A stretch of DNA of 40,309 nt from Pseudomonadota bacterium (GTDB taxonomy: Bacteria; SAR324; XYD2-FULL-50-16; JAHJRI01), in NCBI GenBank assembly GCA_022360105.1, contig JAKSDL010000266.1, positions 1 through 40,309 on the forward strand, written 5' to 3'. Positions 16,955-24,178 of this stretch are shown here, in pieces; position 1 is the stretch's first letter, and each line of letters opens with the position of its first letter. A model generated the notes under the pieces. It made no database searches and was not told where the DNA came from. It worked only from the letters and a program-made list of their open reading frames with translations. Both the position numbers and the translations under genes were made by a program.

Positions 16955-19900
16955 TTATCGAACTACAGCGGATTGAGTGGATCTCAGTTTTCTAATTCTG
17001 ATTTTGGCAAATTCATATTCCCACCAACCATCAAGATAGGTACTGAGTGCTTCTTTATAATGATTTATGGCGTCTTCGATCCGGCCACTTCCTTCTGCCC
17101 AAAAACCAAGGGCAAAATGAGATATCAGCAGATATTCAGGGCTTTCTGCGACACTTCCTGTCAGGCGGATAGTTGGTTGTTTCTGGGACAGTCCATTCAG
17201 CAGGGATCGATACCAAGGGTTTTTAATCTGTTTCAGGGTTTCAATGCGTTTTCTTTCGATAACGGCATTTTCCGAATTAATTATTTTAAGCACACCAAGC
17301 TCGAGGACACGTATACTCAGATATGCTTTGTTTTCCCTTGTACCTTTGCTCATATATTCATCAATGTATTGAAGAGTAGATTGCCAATCTCCTTCCATTG
17401 CATTGAAAAACGCCAGTGAGATTAGTGTGTCTTTATTCCCCGGATCCAGTTCGATCAATCGTTTAAGAACCATGATTTTGTCATCCACTCTTATGGACGG
17501 AACCAACAACCTAGAATACAAAGGTGTGACTTGTTCCCGACGAACGACGTTTTTCGCATGTGAACTGATCATAGACTCATAAAACGCTTTGATTTCTCTT
17601 TGCAATTTTCGTTTTTGGAAATTACCTCTCGATAACAGCAACTGCTGATCCTGCATTTGCTTCAATTCTGCGAGAATCAGATACAAAACCCAATCATCTT
17701 TTTTGGCAACTTTTGCTGCTTGCCGCAGTAACCTGTGAGCTGTTTCAGTCTGTTTATATTTATAATGAACCAGGGCAGCGATATAATAGATCCAGCTTTT
17801 TTCGCTTTGCGTATGCCACCCTTGCAAGGCCGATTGCAAATCGATATTTTCCTCAAGTATTCGAGTCAAATACCCATAAAACTCTGCGGAGGATCGCCAA
17901 TCAATATCCAACAATCGCTTTCTGTAGGGGCTGTCTGCCAGATCAGCATTGAGCCAGTCGATCAAATAAACCATCAGACTGGCCTCGTAGTATTGGGGAT
18001 CCATTGATACCACCCGTTCAAACAATTGTTTGGAAAGTGGATAGTCTCCCTGGCAGAAATGCATGAAACCGGCAGCGGTGATCAATTTGGGATCCAGACT
18101 GAATTTTAGCTCATTGTCCACTATGCCGCTAGCTGTTTTCCATTTCCCTTTCATGGCCAGTTCTTTAATTTTCTCCACTTTTTGATCGATGGATATATCA
18201 AGAACACCATTCCATTTGTGTTGACCTGATTTTAATTCTTCAAGGAAAGTTACGGTCTTTCTGATGGGCAACACCATTCCAATATCGGATAATGGCGTAA
18301 TAACAGGAATCATCCCCATGGTTGTGTCAAACATGATTCCTGTCGCAATTCCGATCGCCTTTCCTTCTGCATCGATAATTGGACCACCGCTATTTCCTTT
18401 GTATATGGAAGTATCTACCTGAATCATGTCTTCAAATATCCGTCTAACATTTCCCTTTGTCACACTGACATTGACACTGTTGGCCTGTGCCCTGCTGCCA
18501 AGGGGAAATCCAATAGTGATAACCGGTGAAAGCTTTTTGATATGTCTATGATCCGGAGAGTCGTCCAAGGGGATTGGTTTTAAACCAGGAGGAACTGCAT
18601 CAATTTTCAGAACCGCAAAGTCATCCCTTAACGGCGAACGGCTAAGAAATCCGGGATATATAACAGATCGTTCGATACCTGCAATTTCAACACGCGGTTT
18701 GCCATAAGATCGATAAGCAGACTTAAGGTAATAGATATCGGCCAGTTCCTGGCTGTTTTCGAGGGTCGGTATTCGTTGGTAGGCTTTTTGCCCCTCAAAC
18801 CAGAGGTACATGCGGTAGTCAAAGGAGATAGGGACTTGTTGCCTATTCATTTGGCCAATCAATAAATGAAGATCCCGGTCCAACAGCCAGGGAGCAGCGA
18901 CATGTCTGTTGGTTACCAAGTACCCCTCGTTATCAACCAGAAATGCAGTGCCTTCCGTTCGTTTTCGATAAATGATGTTTTGTTCTTGTTTGACAACATA
19001 TTCAACTAAAACGAAAGCAACGGAATTTGAATATCTGTTTGCATGTTCCTGGAATACGACTTCCATGTCCGGTTTAAAAAAGCCGAAATAAGTAAAGCCG
19101 CCCACAGCCATTATCATCAAAATAATAAAAAGAGCTGCCACGTTCCAAATCCGTTTCCGTAGTTTCTGCACTTCCGGAAATTGCTTGGTTTGCTTATCTA
19201 ATTTGGGTCTGGGGGGTTTTTCCGGTTTTTGGATTAGAATCCTGGCAAGTGAATCGGCCACTTCTTTCATTGATTGCGGCCTTAAGGAAGGATCCTGGGC
19301 CAGCATCGTCTTAAGCAGGGTTTTTGCATTGCGAGGAATTTTTAAGGCTTCCACTTGTCCAACCACCGGGCACCCACCAAGATCTGTGGTCAACAATTCA
19401 ATAAAAATCTTTCCTAGCGACCAGATATCACTTCTAAAATCCAGCGGCTTTTTATTGACAATATCCGGGTGGCAATTTAGCAAATCGTTGAGCATCGTCC
19501 CCGGCAAATGAGGGTTGTGATTTAAAAACCGGGATAGTTTAAAATCGATCTTTCCTTTCAGTTTTTTGGTCCCATCCCTGATCGCGATAATATCACTTAA
19601 AACGAGATGGGGCATAAAATGCCCCGAAGAATGCAACACGCTCATGCTGGATGCAAGCTGGTGAAAAAAATCAAAAGCTATGCGGTAGTTTTTAAAAATG
19701 CCAGATGAAAAAACCGAACTCCATTCTTCCCCATCAACCCATTCGCTAACCCTGTACCATAAACCTTCGGAAGATTTCTTTAATTCATAGTGTTTGACAA
19801 ATCCCTCATCGGACAATTGATTTAATTGTTGCAGCCGCGCTCTCAAACGATCGGCTACTTGCTCATTCACACCGGATTGGTCCTTGAACAGGCGAATCAA

Positions 19901-20083
19901 CACCGGTGTCTTGTACCCTTCTTTTTCTGCCTTGCAAAGAATGCTGGCAAACCCGTCCTGTAACACACTGACAATTGCGTAATCGTCTATAGCATTTCTA
20001 CCTTGAACAACTTCATCTCCACAAGAAGGACAAATTGCCATCGCTTCGGCAAGCAATTGGTCACATGTCTGACAGATTTTCAC
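16955..20083 (-). CDS. Zinc ribbon - pseudokinase - TM - trypsin-like protease - TPR fusion protein
   Basis: A 1042-residue protein. The start is GTG at 20083 with GAGGAA six bases upstream. An N-terminal zinc ribbon (C4, C7, C18, C21) precedes a Ser/Thr-kinase-like domain (~32-290). Its key residues are lost: the ATP lysine is Arg64 (VLIRLF), the HRD-x-K-x2-N loop reads Met-Pro-His159-Leu-Val-Leu-Ser-Asp, and DFG reads Asp180-Phe-Lys. The later FRSDIWSLGKIFIELLT and RPQSMKEV segments are well kept, so it is a folded pseudokinase. A TM helix (~315-337) follows, then a trypsin/HtrA-like protease with the intact triad His394 (VTNRHVAAP), Asp488 (DDFAVLKID) and Ser565 (GNSGGPIID), without a PDZ domain. 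About residues 620-1040 are TPR-like helical repeats. The protease and TPR parts should lie in the periplasm. No operon partner is visible. The role is unknown; a regulated protease or scaffold is an inference. Confidence 0.85.
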   Translation of the reverse strand: MKICQTCDQLLAEAMAICPSCGDEVVQGRNAIDDYAIVSVLQDGFASILCKAEKEGYKTPVLIRLFKDQSGVNEQVADRLRARLQQLNQLSDEGFVKHYELKKSSEGLWYRVSEWVDGEEWSSVFSSGIFKNYRIAFDFFHQLASSMSVLHSSGHFMPHLVLSDIIAIRDGTKKLKGKIDFKLSRFLNHNPHLPGTMLNDLLNCHPDIVNKKPLDFRSDIWSLGKIFIELLTTDLGGCPVVGQVEALKIPRNAKTLLKTMLAQDPSLRPQSMKEVADSLARILIQKPEKPPRPKLDKQTKQFPEVQKLRKRIWNVAALFIILMIMAVGGFTYFGFFKPDMEVVFQEHANRYSNSVAFVLVEYVVKQEQNIIYRKRTEGTAFLVDNEGYLVTNRHVAAPWLLDRDLHLLIGQMNRQQVPISFDYRMYLWFEGQKAYQRIPTLENSQELADIYYLKSAYRSYGKPRVEIAGIERSVIYPGFLSRSPLRDDFAVLKIDAVPPGLKPIPLDDSPDHRHIKKLSPVITIGFPLGSRAQANSVNVSVTKGNVRRIFEDMIQVDTSIYKGNSGGPIIDAEGKAIGIATGIMFDTTMGMIPVITPLSDIGMVLPIRKTVTFLEELKSGQHKWNGVLDISIDQKVEKIKELAMKGKWKTASGIVDNELKFSLDPKLITAAGFMHFCQGDYPLSKQLFERVVSMDPQYYEASLMVYLIDWLNADLADSPYRKRLLDIDWRSSAEFYGYLTRILEENIDLQSALQGWHTQSEKSWIYYIAALVHYKYKQTETAHRLLRQAAKVAKKDDWVLYLILAELKQMQDQQLLLSRGNFQKRKLQREIKAFYESMISSHAKNVVRREQVTPLYSRLLVPSIRVDDKIMVLKRLIELDPGNKDTLISLAFFNAMEGDWQSTLQYIDEYMSKGTRENKAYLSIRVLELGVLKIINSENAVIERKRIETLKQIKNPWYRSLLNGLSQKQPTIRLTGSVAESPEYLLISHFALGFWAEGSGRIEDAINHYKEALSTYLDGWWEYEFAKIRIRKLRSTQSAVVR

Positions 20084-20477
20084 GGGAAATTCCTCAAAAA
20101 GAGCAAATAATTCAGATAAAAGGAAAGAAGTCTTTTTAATAAAGCTTACTACAACTTTATCAGAAATTGCTCAGCAAAAGCAAATTTTTGGTCATTAACT
20201 TTGATTGAAAGATCGTAACTTTCGGTGGGAAATAGTCGCCGAAAAGGAGGAATAAAAATGGAAAGCGATCTTATGAACCTGCTGCAGAAAGTTAAAGTCA
20301 AATGGCAAGAGCTAAACTGGAAGAAGGGAGAATTACGACTTGACCGATAGTACCTAGTTTGAGATCCGGGGTATGATGAGGATTTTATTGGAAGCAGAAT
20401 ACATTATTGGGAGAACTTCATCTGTTCAGTATTCTGCTTATAAACTGAAAAGAGCGGGAGTGGACAGTATTCATGTG
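20084..20477. other. Short intergenic region with a small ORF
   Basis: Apart from the 30-codon ORF at 20258-20350, nothing gene-like is seen. A small inverted repeat GAAAG-N7-CTTTC lies at 20207-20223, just before the ribosome-binding site of that ORF. Confidence 0.4.
20258..20350 (+). CDS. 30-aa small protein candidate with an ideal Shine-Dalgarno
   Basis: The frame starts MESDLMNLLQKVKVKWQELN and ends LRLDR. It is preceded by AAAAGGAGG (20243-20251) with a 6-base gap to the ATG, a complete match to the 16S anti-Shine-Dalgarno and the best site in the window. The product would be a single amphipathic, basic helix with regularly spaced Leu/Val and two Trp residues. I know no family for it. 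It stands between the leftward fusion protein and the leftward HTH gene, so it would need its own rightward promoter, which I cannot place. It may also be a truncated remnant. Confidence 0.45.
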   Translation: MESDLMNLLQKVKVKWQELNWKKGELRLDR

Positions 20478-20744
20478 CTATTCCCACCGTGCTGTTTCAC
20501 AGCGTTGTTCGAATTCTGCAAGGATGGCAAGCTGCTCTTCTGTGCATCCCCGGAAAGCTTCTTCAGCGGTTGCAATTTCAAAAGTATCCTGACTGTACTT
20601 TGGCTCTTCAACAGCTCTACTGATTGACCAACCGGATTCCAGCCTCTTTTGAATAGTTCTTTTACCTACAGGAGAAATCTGTTCTAGTTCTTTCAACGTC
20701 CAGCTCTTTTCTTTGTAGACGTAAACTTTGGGTTTCCTTGGCAT
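20478..20744 (-). CDS. Small HTH-domain protein (phage/plasmid type)
   Basis: This 88-residue protein has a basic N-terminus (MPRKPKVYVYKEKSW) followed by a helix-turn-helix-like region: TLKELEQISPVGKRTIQKRL, then ESGWSISRAVEEPK. The pattern of ISxxGxRTIxKRLxxGWSxxxAVxxP is frequent in small DNA-binding proteins of phages and integrative elements. The C-terminal half is acidic (TAEEAFRGCTEEQLAILAEF). Low complexity and isolation fit an accessory gene. A palindrome lies about 30-60 bp upstream of the start (20776-20803), which might be its operator. Family identity is moderate, function unknown. Confidence 0.55.
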   Translation of the reverse strand: MPRKPKVYVYKEKSWTLKELEQISPVGKRTIQKRLESGWSISRAVEEPKYSQDTFEIATAEEAFRGCTEEQLAILAEFEQRCETARWE

Positions 20745-20775
20745 AGTTCCGTTATTGATTTTGTTATCAAATTAC

Positions 20776-20803
20776 ATCCGAACATGTTGTTCTGCTGTCG
20801 GAT
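20776..20803. promoter_or_regulatory. Nested palindromes upstream of the HTH gene
   Basis: The outer arms ATCCGA (20776-20781) and TCGGAT (20798-20803) enclose GAACA-TGT-TGTTC (20780-20792). The inner part resembles the GAAC-N4-GTTC shape of Gram-positive-type SOS boxes but with N5, so a LexA site is not claimed. An operator for the small HTH protein is possible. Confidence 0.3.
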
Positions 20804-21400
20804 CTCCTTGTTAATATTTGTATAGATAGTTCAGGAAATGTGCCAAAGCTAAAAAGTTAACGATTTCCTTACCGGGCAACAAAAATCAGTTATCTAAATT
20901 TTGAATCAACAACTATTCTATTTCTCCTTTTTAATCAGGTAGGTAAATCATAACTATCTCTCTTTTTTTATCTTTATTTCTAGACGAGAACGGTTTCTGA
21001 TCGTTGTCATGTTTTTGCAAAATACTCAAAAAAGAATAGCTGAAAAAACTGAATATATGGCGAAAAAGTAAAAAATTGAATTTAAAAGTTGGCTATTTGG
21101 CAAAATTCGTACAGGATAAACACAATCATGTTTAGCATTGCCTTGGCTTACAAATCCGTTTTCACATTACATTTATTAGCCACGAAGCCATGCGCGCATT
21201 TAAATATCTGAAGTTAAATAGCAAACCTTGATCGTCTTGGATTGTTTTTGACTTATCTGCGAAGGGAACGAGTCACACAAACATTATTCAATACCTAAGT
21301 ATTTTCTGTAAGAACCTGGTAAAATAGCTGATTTTTTTGCCGGGCCGCAATCTACGTTTACATTGAATAACTATGACATCTGTTGCCTTATCAAATAAAA

Positions 21401-21436
21401 AAAGAGTTATCACAAATTTATCATCAAAAACTCTTT
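21401..21436 (+). promoter_or_regulatory. Hairpin at the kinase translation start
   Basis: AAAGAGTT (21401-21408) and AACTCTTT (21429-21436) can form a perfect 8-bp stem with a 20-base loop, ending two bases before the ATG at 21439. No Shine-Dalgarno is visible. The structure could limit translation of the kinase-regulator operon or mark the 5' end of the message. Confidence 0.35.
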
Positions 21437-21438
21437 AA

Positions 21439-22548
21439 ATGAACAAATTCATGAATGACCGGAAAGAAAACTCTGATAAGCAGATACAGGAATTAACTGA
21501 AAGCTCACTGATGGGTATCAGTATCATCCGGGGAGAGAACTTCATTTACATGAATTCAGAGCAGAAGCGGATATTCAGTCCCAATGAAAACCTGCTCCGA
21601 TTTCGAGATTTAATGATCCACGAAAATGATCACCAAAGATTTGAACAAATCTGCAATGCTATTAAACAAAAAAAGCCATTAAACACCGATGTAGAAATTC
21701 GCTTCTACCCGGGGAATGATGCGATGCAAAGGCATGAATTTAGGCATGTGGTCGTGCGCACCGGGATGATTCGTTATCATTCCGAAATCATGACCCTGGT
21801 GAATATGGTTGATATCACCCATAGCAAACGCATGGAGCATCTGGCATTGCTAAGGAGCAAAATGGTATCCTTGGGCCATATCTCTGTTGGCATTGCCCAT
21901 GAAATCCGCAGTCCTCTGACAGGTATCAATTTCCTAATTCAGGGAATTCGGGAGAGCCTCGAATCTTCTGAGCCAAAAGAGGAAGTCCTGGACCTTTTAG
22001 ACCAGGTTGAAAAAGCCACAGATAAAATAGAGACTGTAGTGAAACGAGTGTTGGACTATGCAAAACCCTCAGAACCCCAAGTCAAGCTCGGTAACATTAA
22101 TCAACCAATTCTTTCCGCAGTCCGGCTTTGCCAAGCTGCAGTTCGCAACGCAGGAATTACCCTTGAAACACGTTTGAACGAAGAATTATCTGATCTTTTC
22201 ATCGATTTTCACTTAATGGAGCAGGTGTTCATCAACCTGATCAACAATGCGGTCGCAGCATTGAATGACATTGAAAAATTGAAAGTGATCGATATAGCTT
22301 CCCGACAACTTGAAAATGATATTTTGATCACTGTCTCCGATTCTGGCAAAGGTATTCCCAAACAGATGAGAGACAAGATTTTTGACCCGTTTTTTTCCAC
22401 TCGAAAAACGGGCACAGGAATCGGATTAAGTATCTGCCAAAGGATCATTACCGATCATGGCGGAGTGATGACCATTAGCGAATCAACTTATAATGGAGCT
22501 CAATTCAATATTAGGCTTCCCATAGAAAAAAGGCAGTTTACACGATGA
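21439..22548 (+). CDS. PAS-domain sensor histidine kinase (NtrB-like)
   Basis: A 369-residue cytoplasmic kinase with no TM segment. A PAS-like sensor fills residues ~14-130 (ESSLMGISIIRGENFIYMN start, MTLVNMVDITHSK end). HisKA has His154 in GIAHEIRSPLTG. The ATPase domain shows the N box FINLINNAVAAL, G1 DSGKGIP, F box FDPFFSTRKTG and G2 GTGIGLSI. The stop overlaps the start of the sigma-54 regulator by 4 bp (ATGA at 22545-22548), so the two are translationally coupled and almost certainly a cognate pair. The ATG at 21439 lacks a Shine-Dalgarno; an in-frame ATG four codons later (21451) is an alternative. The signal is unknown. Confidence 0.9.
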   Translation: MNKFMNDRKENSDKQIQELTESSLMGISIIRGENFIYMNSEQKRIFSPNENLLRFRDLMIHENDHQRFEQICNAIKQKKPLNTDVEIRFYPGNDAMQRHEFRHVVVRTGMIRYHSEIMTLVNMVDITHSKRMEHLALLRSKMVSLGHISVGIAHEIRSPLTGINFLIQGIRESLESSEPKEEVLDLLDQVEKATDKIETVVKRVLDYAKPSEPQVKLGNINQPILSAVRLCQAAVRNAGITLETRLNEELSDLFIDFHLMEQVFINLINNAVAALNDIEKLKVIDIASRQLENDILITVSDSGKGIPKQMRDKIFDPFFSTRKTGTGIGLSICQRIITDHGGVMTISESTYNGAQFNIRLPIEKRQFTR

Positions 22549-23936
22549 GTCGTTATTCTATTTTTTTAATTGATGATGAAGAAAGCATTCGAAAGGGCAT
22601 TGGTGTCAGCTTAAAAAAAGAATATGAAATTGAAACGTTTGCTGATGCAGAAAGCGCCCTGCAAAAATTTACCAAAAAAATCCCCGATCTGATTCTCCTG
22701 GATATTGGCTTACCGGGGATGAACGGTATTGAAGCCTTAAAAGAAATAAAAAAGATTGACCCACGGATTATTGTCATCATGATCACCGGCTTTGAAGAGA
22801 TCGATACCGTGATTTCCTCCATGAAAGCAGGTGCTTATGATTACATCGTAAAGCCTGTCCGTCTCAAGGTGCTTAAGCATTGTCTAAACAAGGCTTTGGA
22901 AACCATCAGACTGCAAAAGGAAGTAAGGGAGTTGCAGGAAAAAGCAGTCAGTGAAAACATGCCGTGCATTATCGGAGAAAGCAACGTTATACAACACATC
23001 ATTCAATTTATCCGCAAGGCCGCATCCAGTCCTGATACGCCGATACTTATCACCGGAGAATCCGGGACCGGTAAGGATCTGATTGCCAAGGCCATTCATT
23101 ATCAAAGTCCCAATTTTGCAGGACCGTATGTTACACTGAATTGTGCAGCGATTCCAAATGAACTGATCGAAAGCGAACTGTTTGGCTATGAGAAAGGAGC
23201 CTTTAGCGGCGCACAACCTTCAGGAAAAAAAGGACTACTGGAAGAAGCCGACGGCGGAACCTTGTTCTTGGATGAAATAGGGGATCTCAGTCTGAACGCC
23301 CAGGCAAAATTGCTTAGATGGCTGGAAGATGGTACCTACTATAGGGTTGGTGGGACTGCGGAATGGCGTTCAACTGTTCGGGTAGTATCAGCAACAAACA
23401 AAAATATTGAACAGTTAATTGAGGAAAGACGTTTTCGTCTGGATCTATACTACCGCATTGGCGTGATCAGCATCGAAATTCCCTCTCTGAACGATAGAAA
23501 CGAAGATGTGATTCCTATTGCAGAGTATTATTTGAATGAATTCAGCAAAAAGCTTAACAAGTCATTTGCCGGATTCACACCGGAGACTGAAATTTTTTTA
23601 AAAAACCACCACTGGAATGGGAATATCCGCGAGCTTAAAAACATGATTGAACGAGGGGCAATAATTGGTTCCGGCGATTTCCTGGCTCCCGAAGATCTTG
23701 GTTTTTCAGGTGCTCCCCTTCAAGACAGCAAATCAAGTGGAAACATTGAGCTCAGCAATGAATTCCCGGGTCTGCCGCCGGGAGGCATTAATCTGGAAAA
23801 ACTGGAAAGACATCTGATACTGGAAGCACTAAAGCAGGCAGAAGGTAATGATACCAAAGCGGCTAAACTCCTTGGGTTAAATTATTATGCATTTCGTTAT
23901 CGACGTAAAAAAGCTGACCAGGCAGATGAGTCATAA
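22545..23936 (+). CDS. Sigma-54-dependent response regulator (NtrC family) with GAFSGA loop
   Basis: A 463-residue enhancer-binding protein. The receiver (~3-120) has Asp53 in LLDIGLPGMNG and Lys in VKPVR. The AAA+ domain (~145-370) has Walker A GESGTGKD, Walker B GTLFLDEIG and a complete arginine-finger region (RFRLDLYYRI). The sigma-54-contacting loop reads GAFSGA at residues 218-223, with Ser221 in place of the usual Thr. The C-terminus is a Fis-type helix-turn-helix (NDTKAAKLLGLNYYAFRYRR). It is coupled to the PAS kinase upstream. It would activate sigma-54 promoters; candidate sites are the tandem palindromes just downstream at 23961-23999, but this is not established. Confidence 0.9.
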   Translation: MSRYSIFLIDDEESIRKGIGVSLKKEYEIETFADAESALQKFTKKIPDLILLDIGLPGMNGIEALKEIKKIDPRIIVIMITGFEEIDTVISSMKAGAYDYIVKPVRLKVLKHCLNKALETIRLQKEVRELQEKAVSENMPCIIGESNVIQHIIQFIRKAASSPDTPILITGESGTGKDLIAKAIHYQSPNFAGPYVTLNCAAIPNELIESELFGYEKGAFSGAQPSGKKGLLEEADGGTLFLDEIGDLSLNAQAKLLRWLEDGTYYRVGGTAEWRSTVRVVSATNKNIEQLIEERRFRLDLYYRIGVISIEIPSLNDRNEDVIPIAEYYLNEFSKKLNKSFAGFTPETEIFLKNHHWNGNIRELKNMIERGAIIGSGDFLAPEDLGFSGAPLQDSKSSGNIELSNEFPGLPPGGINLEKLERHLILEALKQAEGNDTKAAKLLGLNYYAFRYRRKKADQADES

Positions 23937-23960
23937 CTCTCACACCCTCTCACACGTTTG

Positions 23961-23999
23961 TTGGTCAAATAACCAAAATTCGTTTGGTTTTATCACCAA
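23961..23999 (+). promoter_or_regulatory. Two tandem TTGGT-N6-ACCAA palindromes
   Basis: Site 1 is 23961-23976 and site 2 is 23984-23999. Both have exactly TTGGT, six variable bases, then ACCAA, and their centres are 23 bp apart, close to two helical turns, so both would face the same side of the DNA. They lie 180-220 bp before the kinase at 24179 and just after the sigma-54 regulator. This is the arrangement expected of a dimeric activator or repressor binding cooperatively. I found no clear -24/-12 element between them and the kinase. Confidence 0.5.
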
Positions 24000-24178
24000 A
24001 TCCCCGTTTATTTTGTACTGGTGAGTCAATTTATAGATCGTATTAGTTTGTTATGATGCACGATTGTACTATGTCGGGTTTTTGGTATTGTTTATGAAAC
24101 TTGACTTTAGCTTGATGGAATATCGCAGATATACGATAATTTTAGATTCCGCAGGCTAACCCCCATTTGTTAAACGGT

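Larger units (their letters stand above)
20745..21438. other. AT-rich intergenic region
   Basis: This 694-base stretch shows no gene on either strand. Nested palindromes near its left end (ATCCGA...TCGGAT at 20776-20803, with GAACA-TGT-TGTTC inside at 20780-20792) lie in front of the leftward HTH gene. At its right end an 8-bp hairpin (21401-21436) abuts the start of the rightward kinase. Candidate promoters are not clear. Confidence 0.45.

Noticed and set aside
20776..20803. Possible LexA/SOS box in front of the HTH gene.
   Set aside because: The half-sites GAAC and GTTC are five bases apart instead of four and deltaproteobacterial LexA motifs differ; kept only as an unspecified palindrome.
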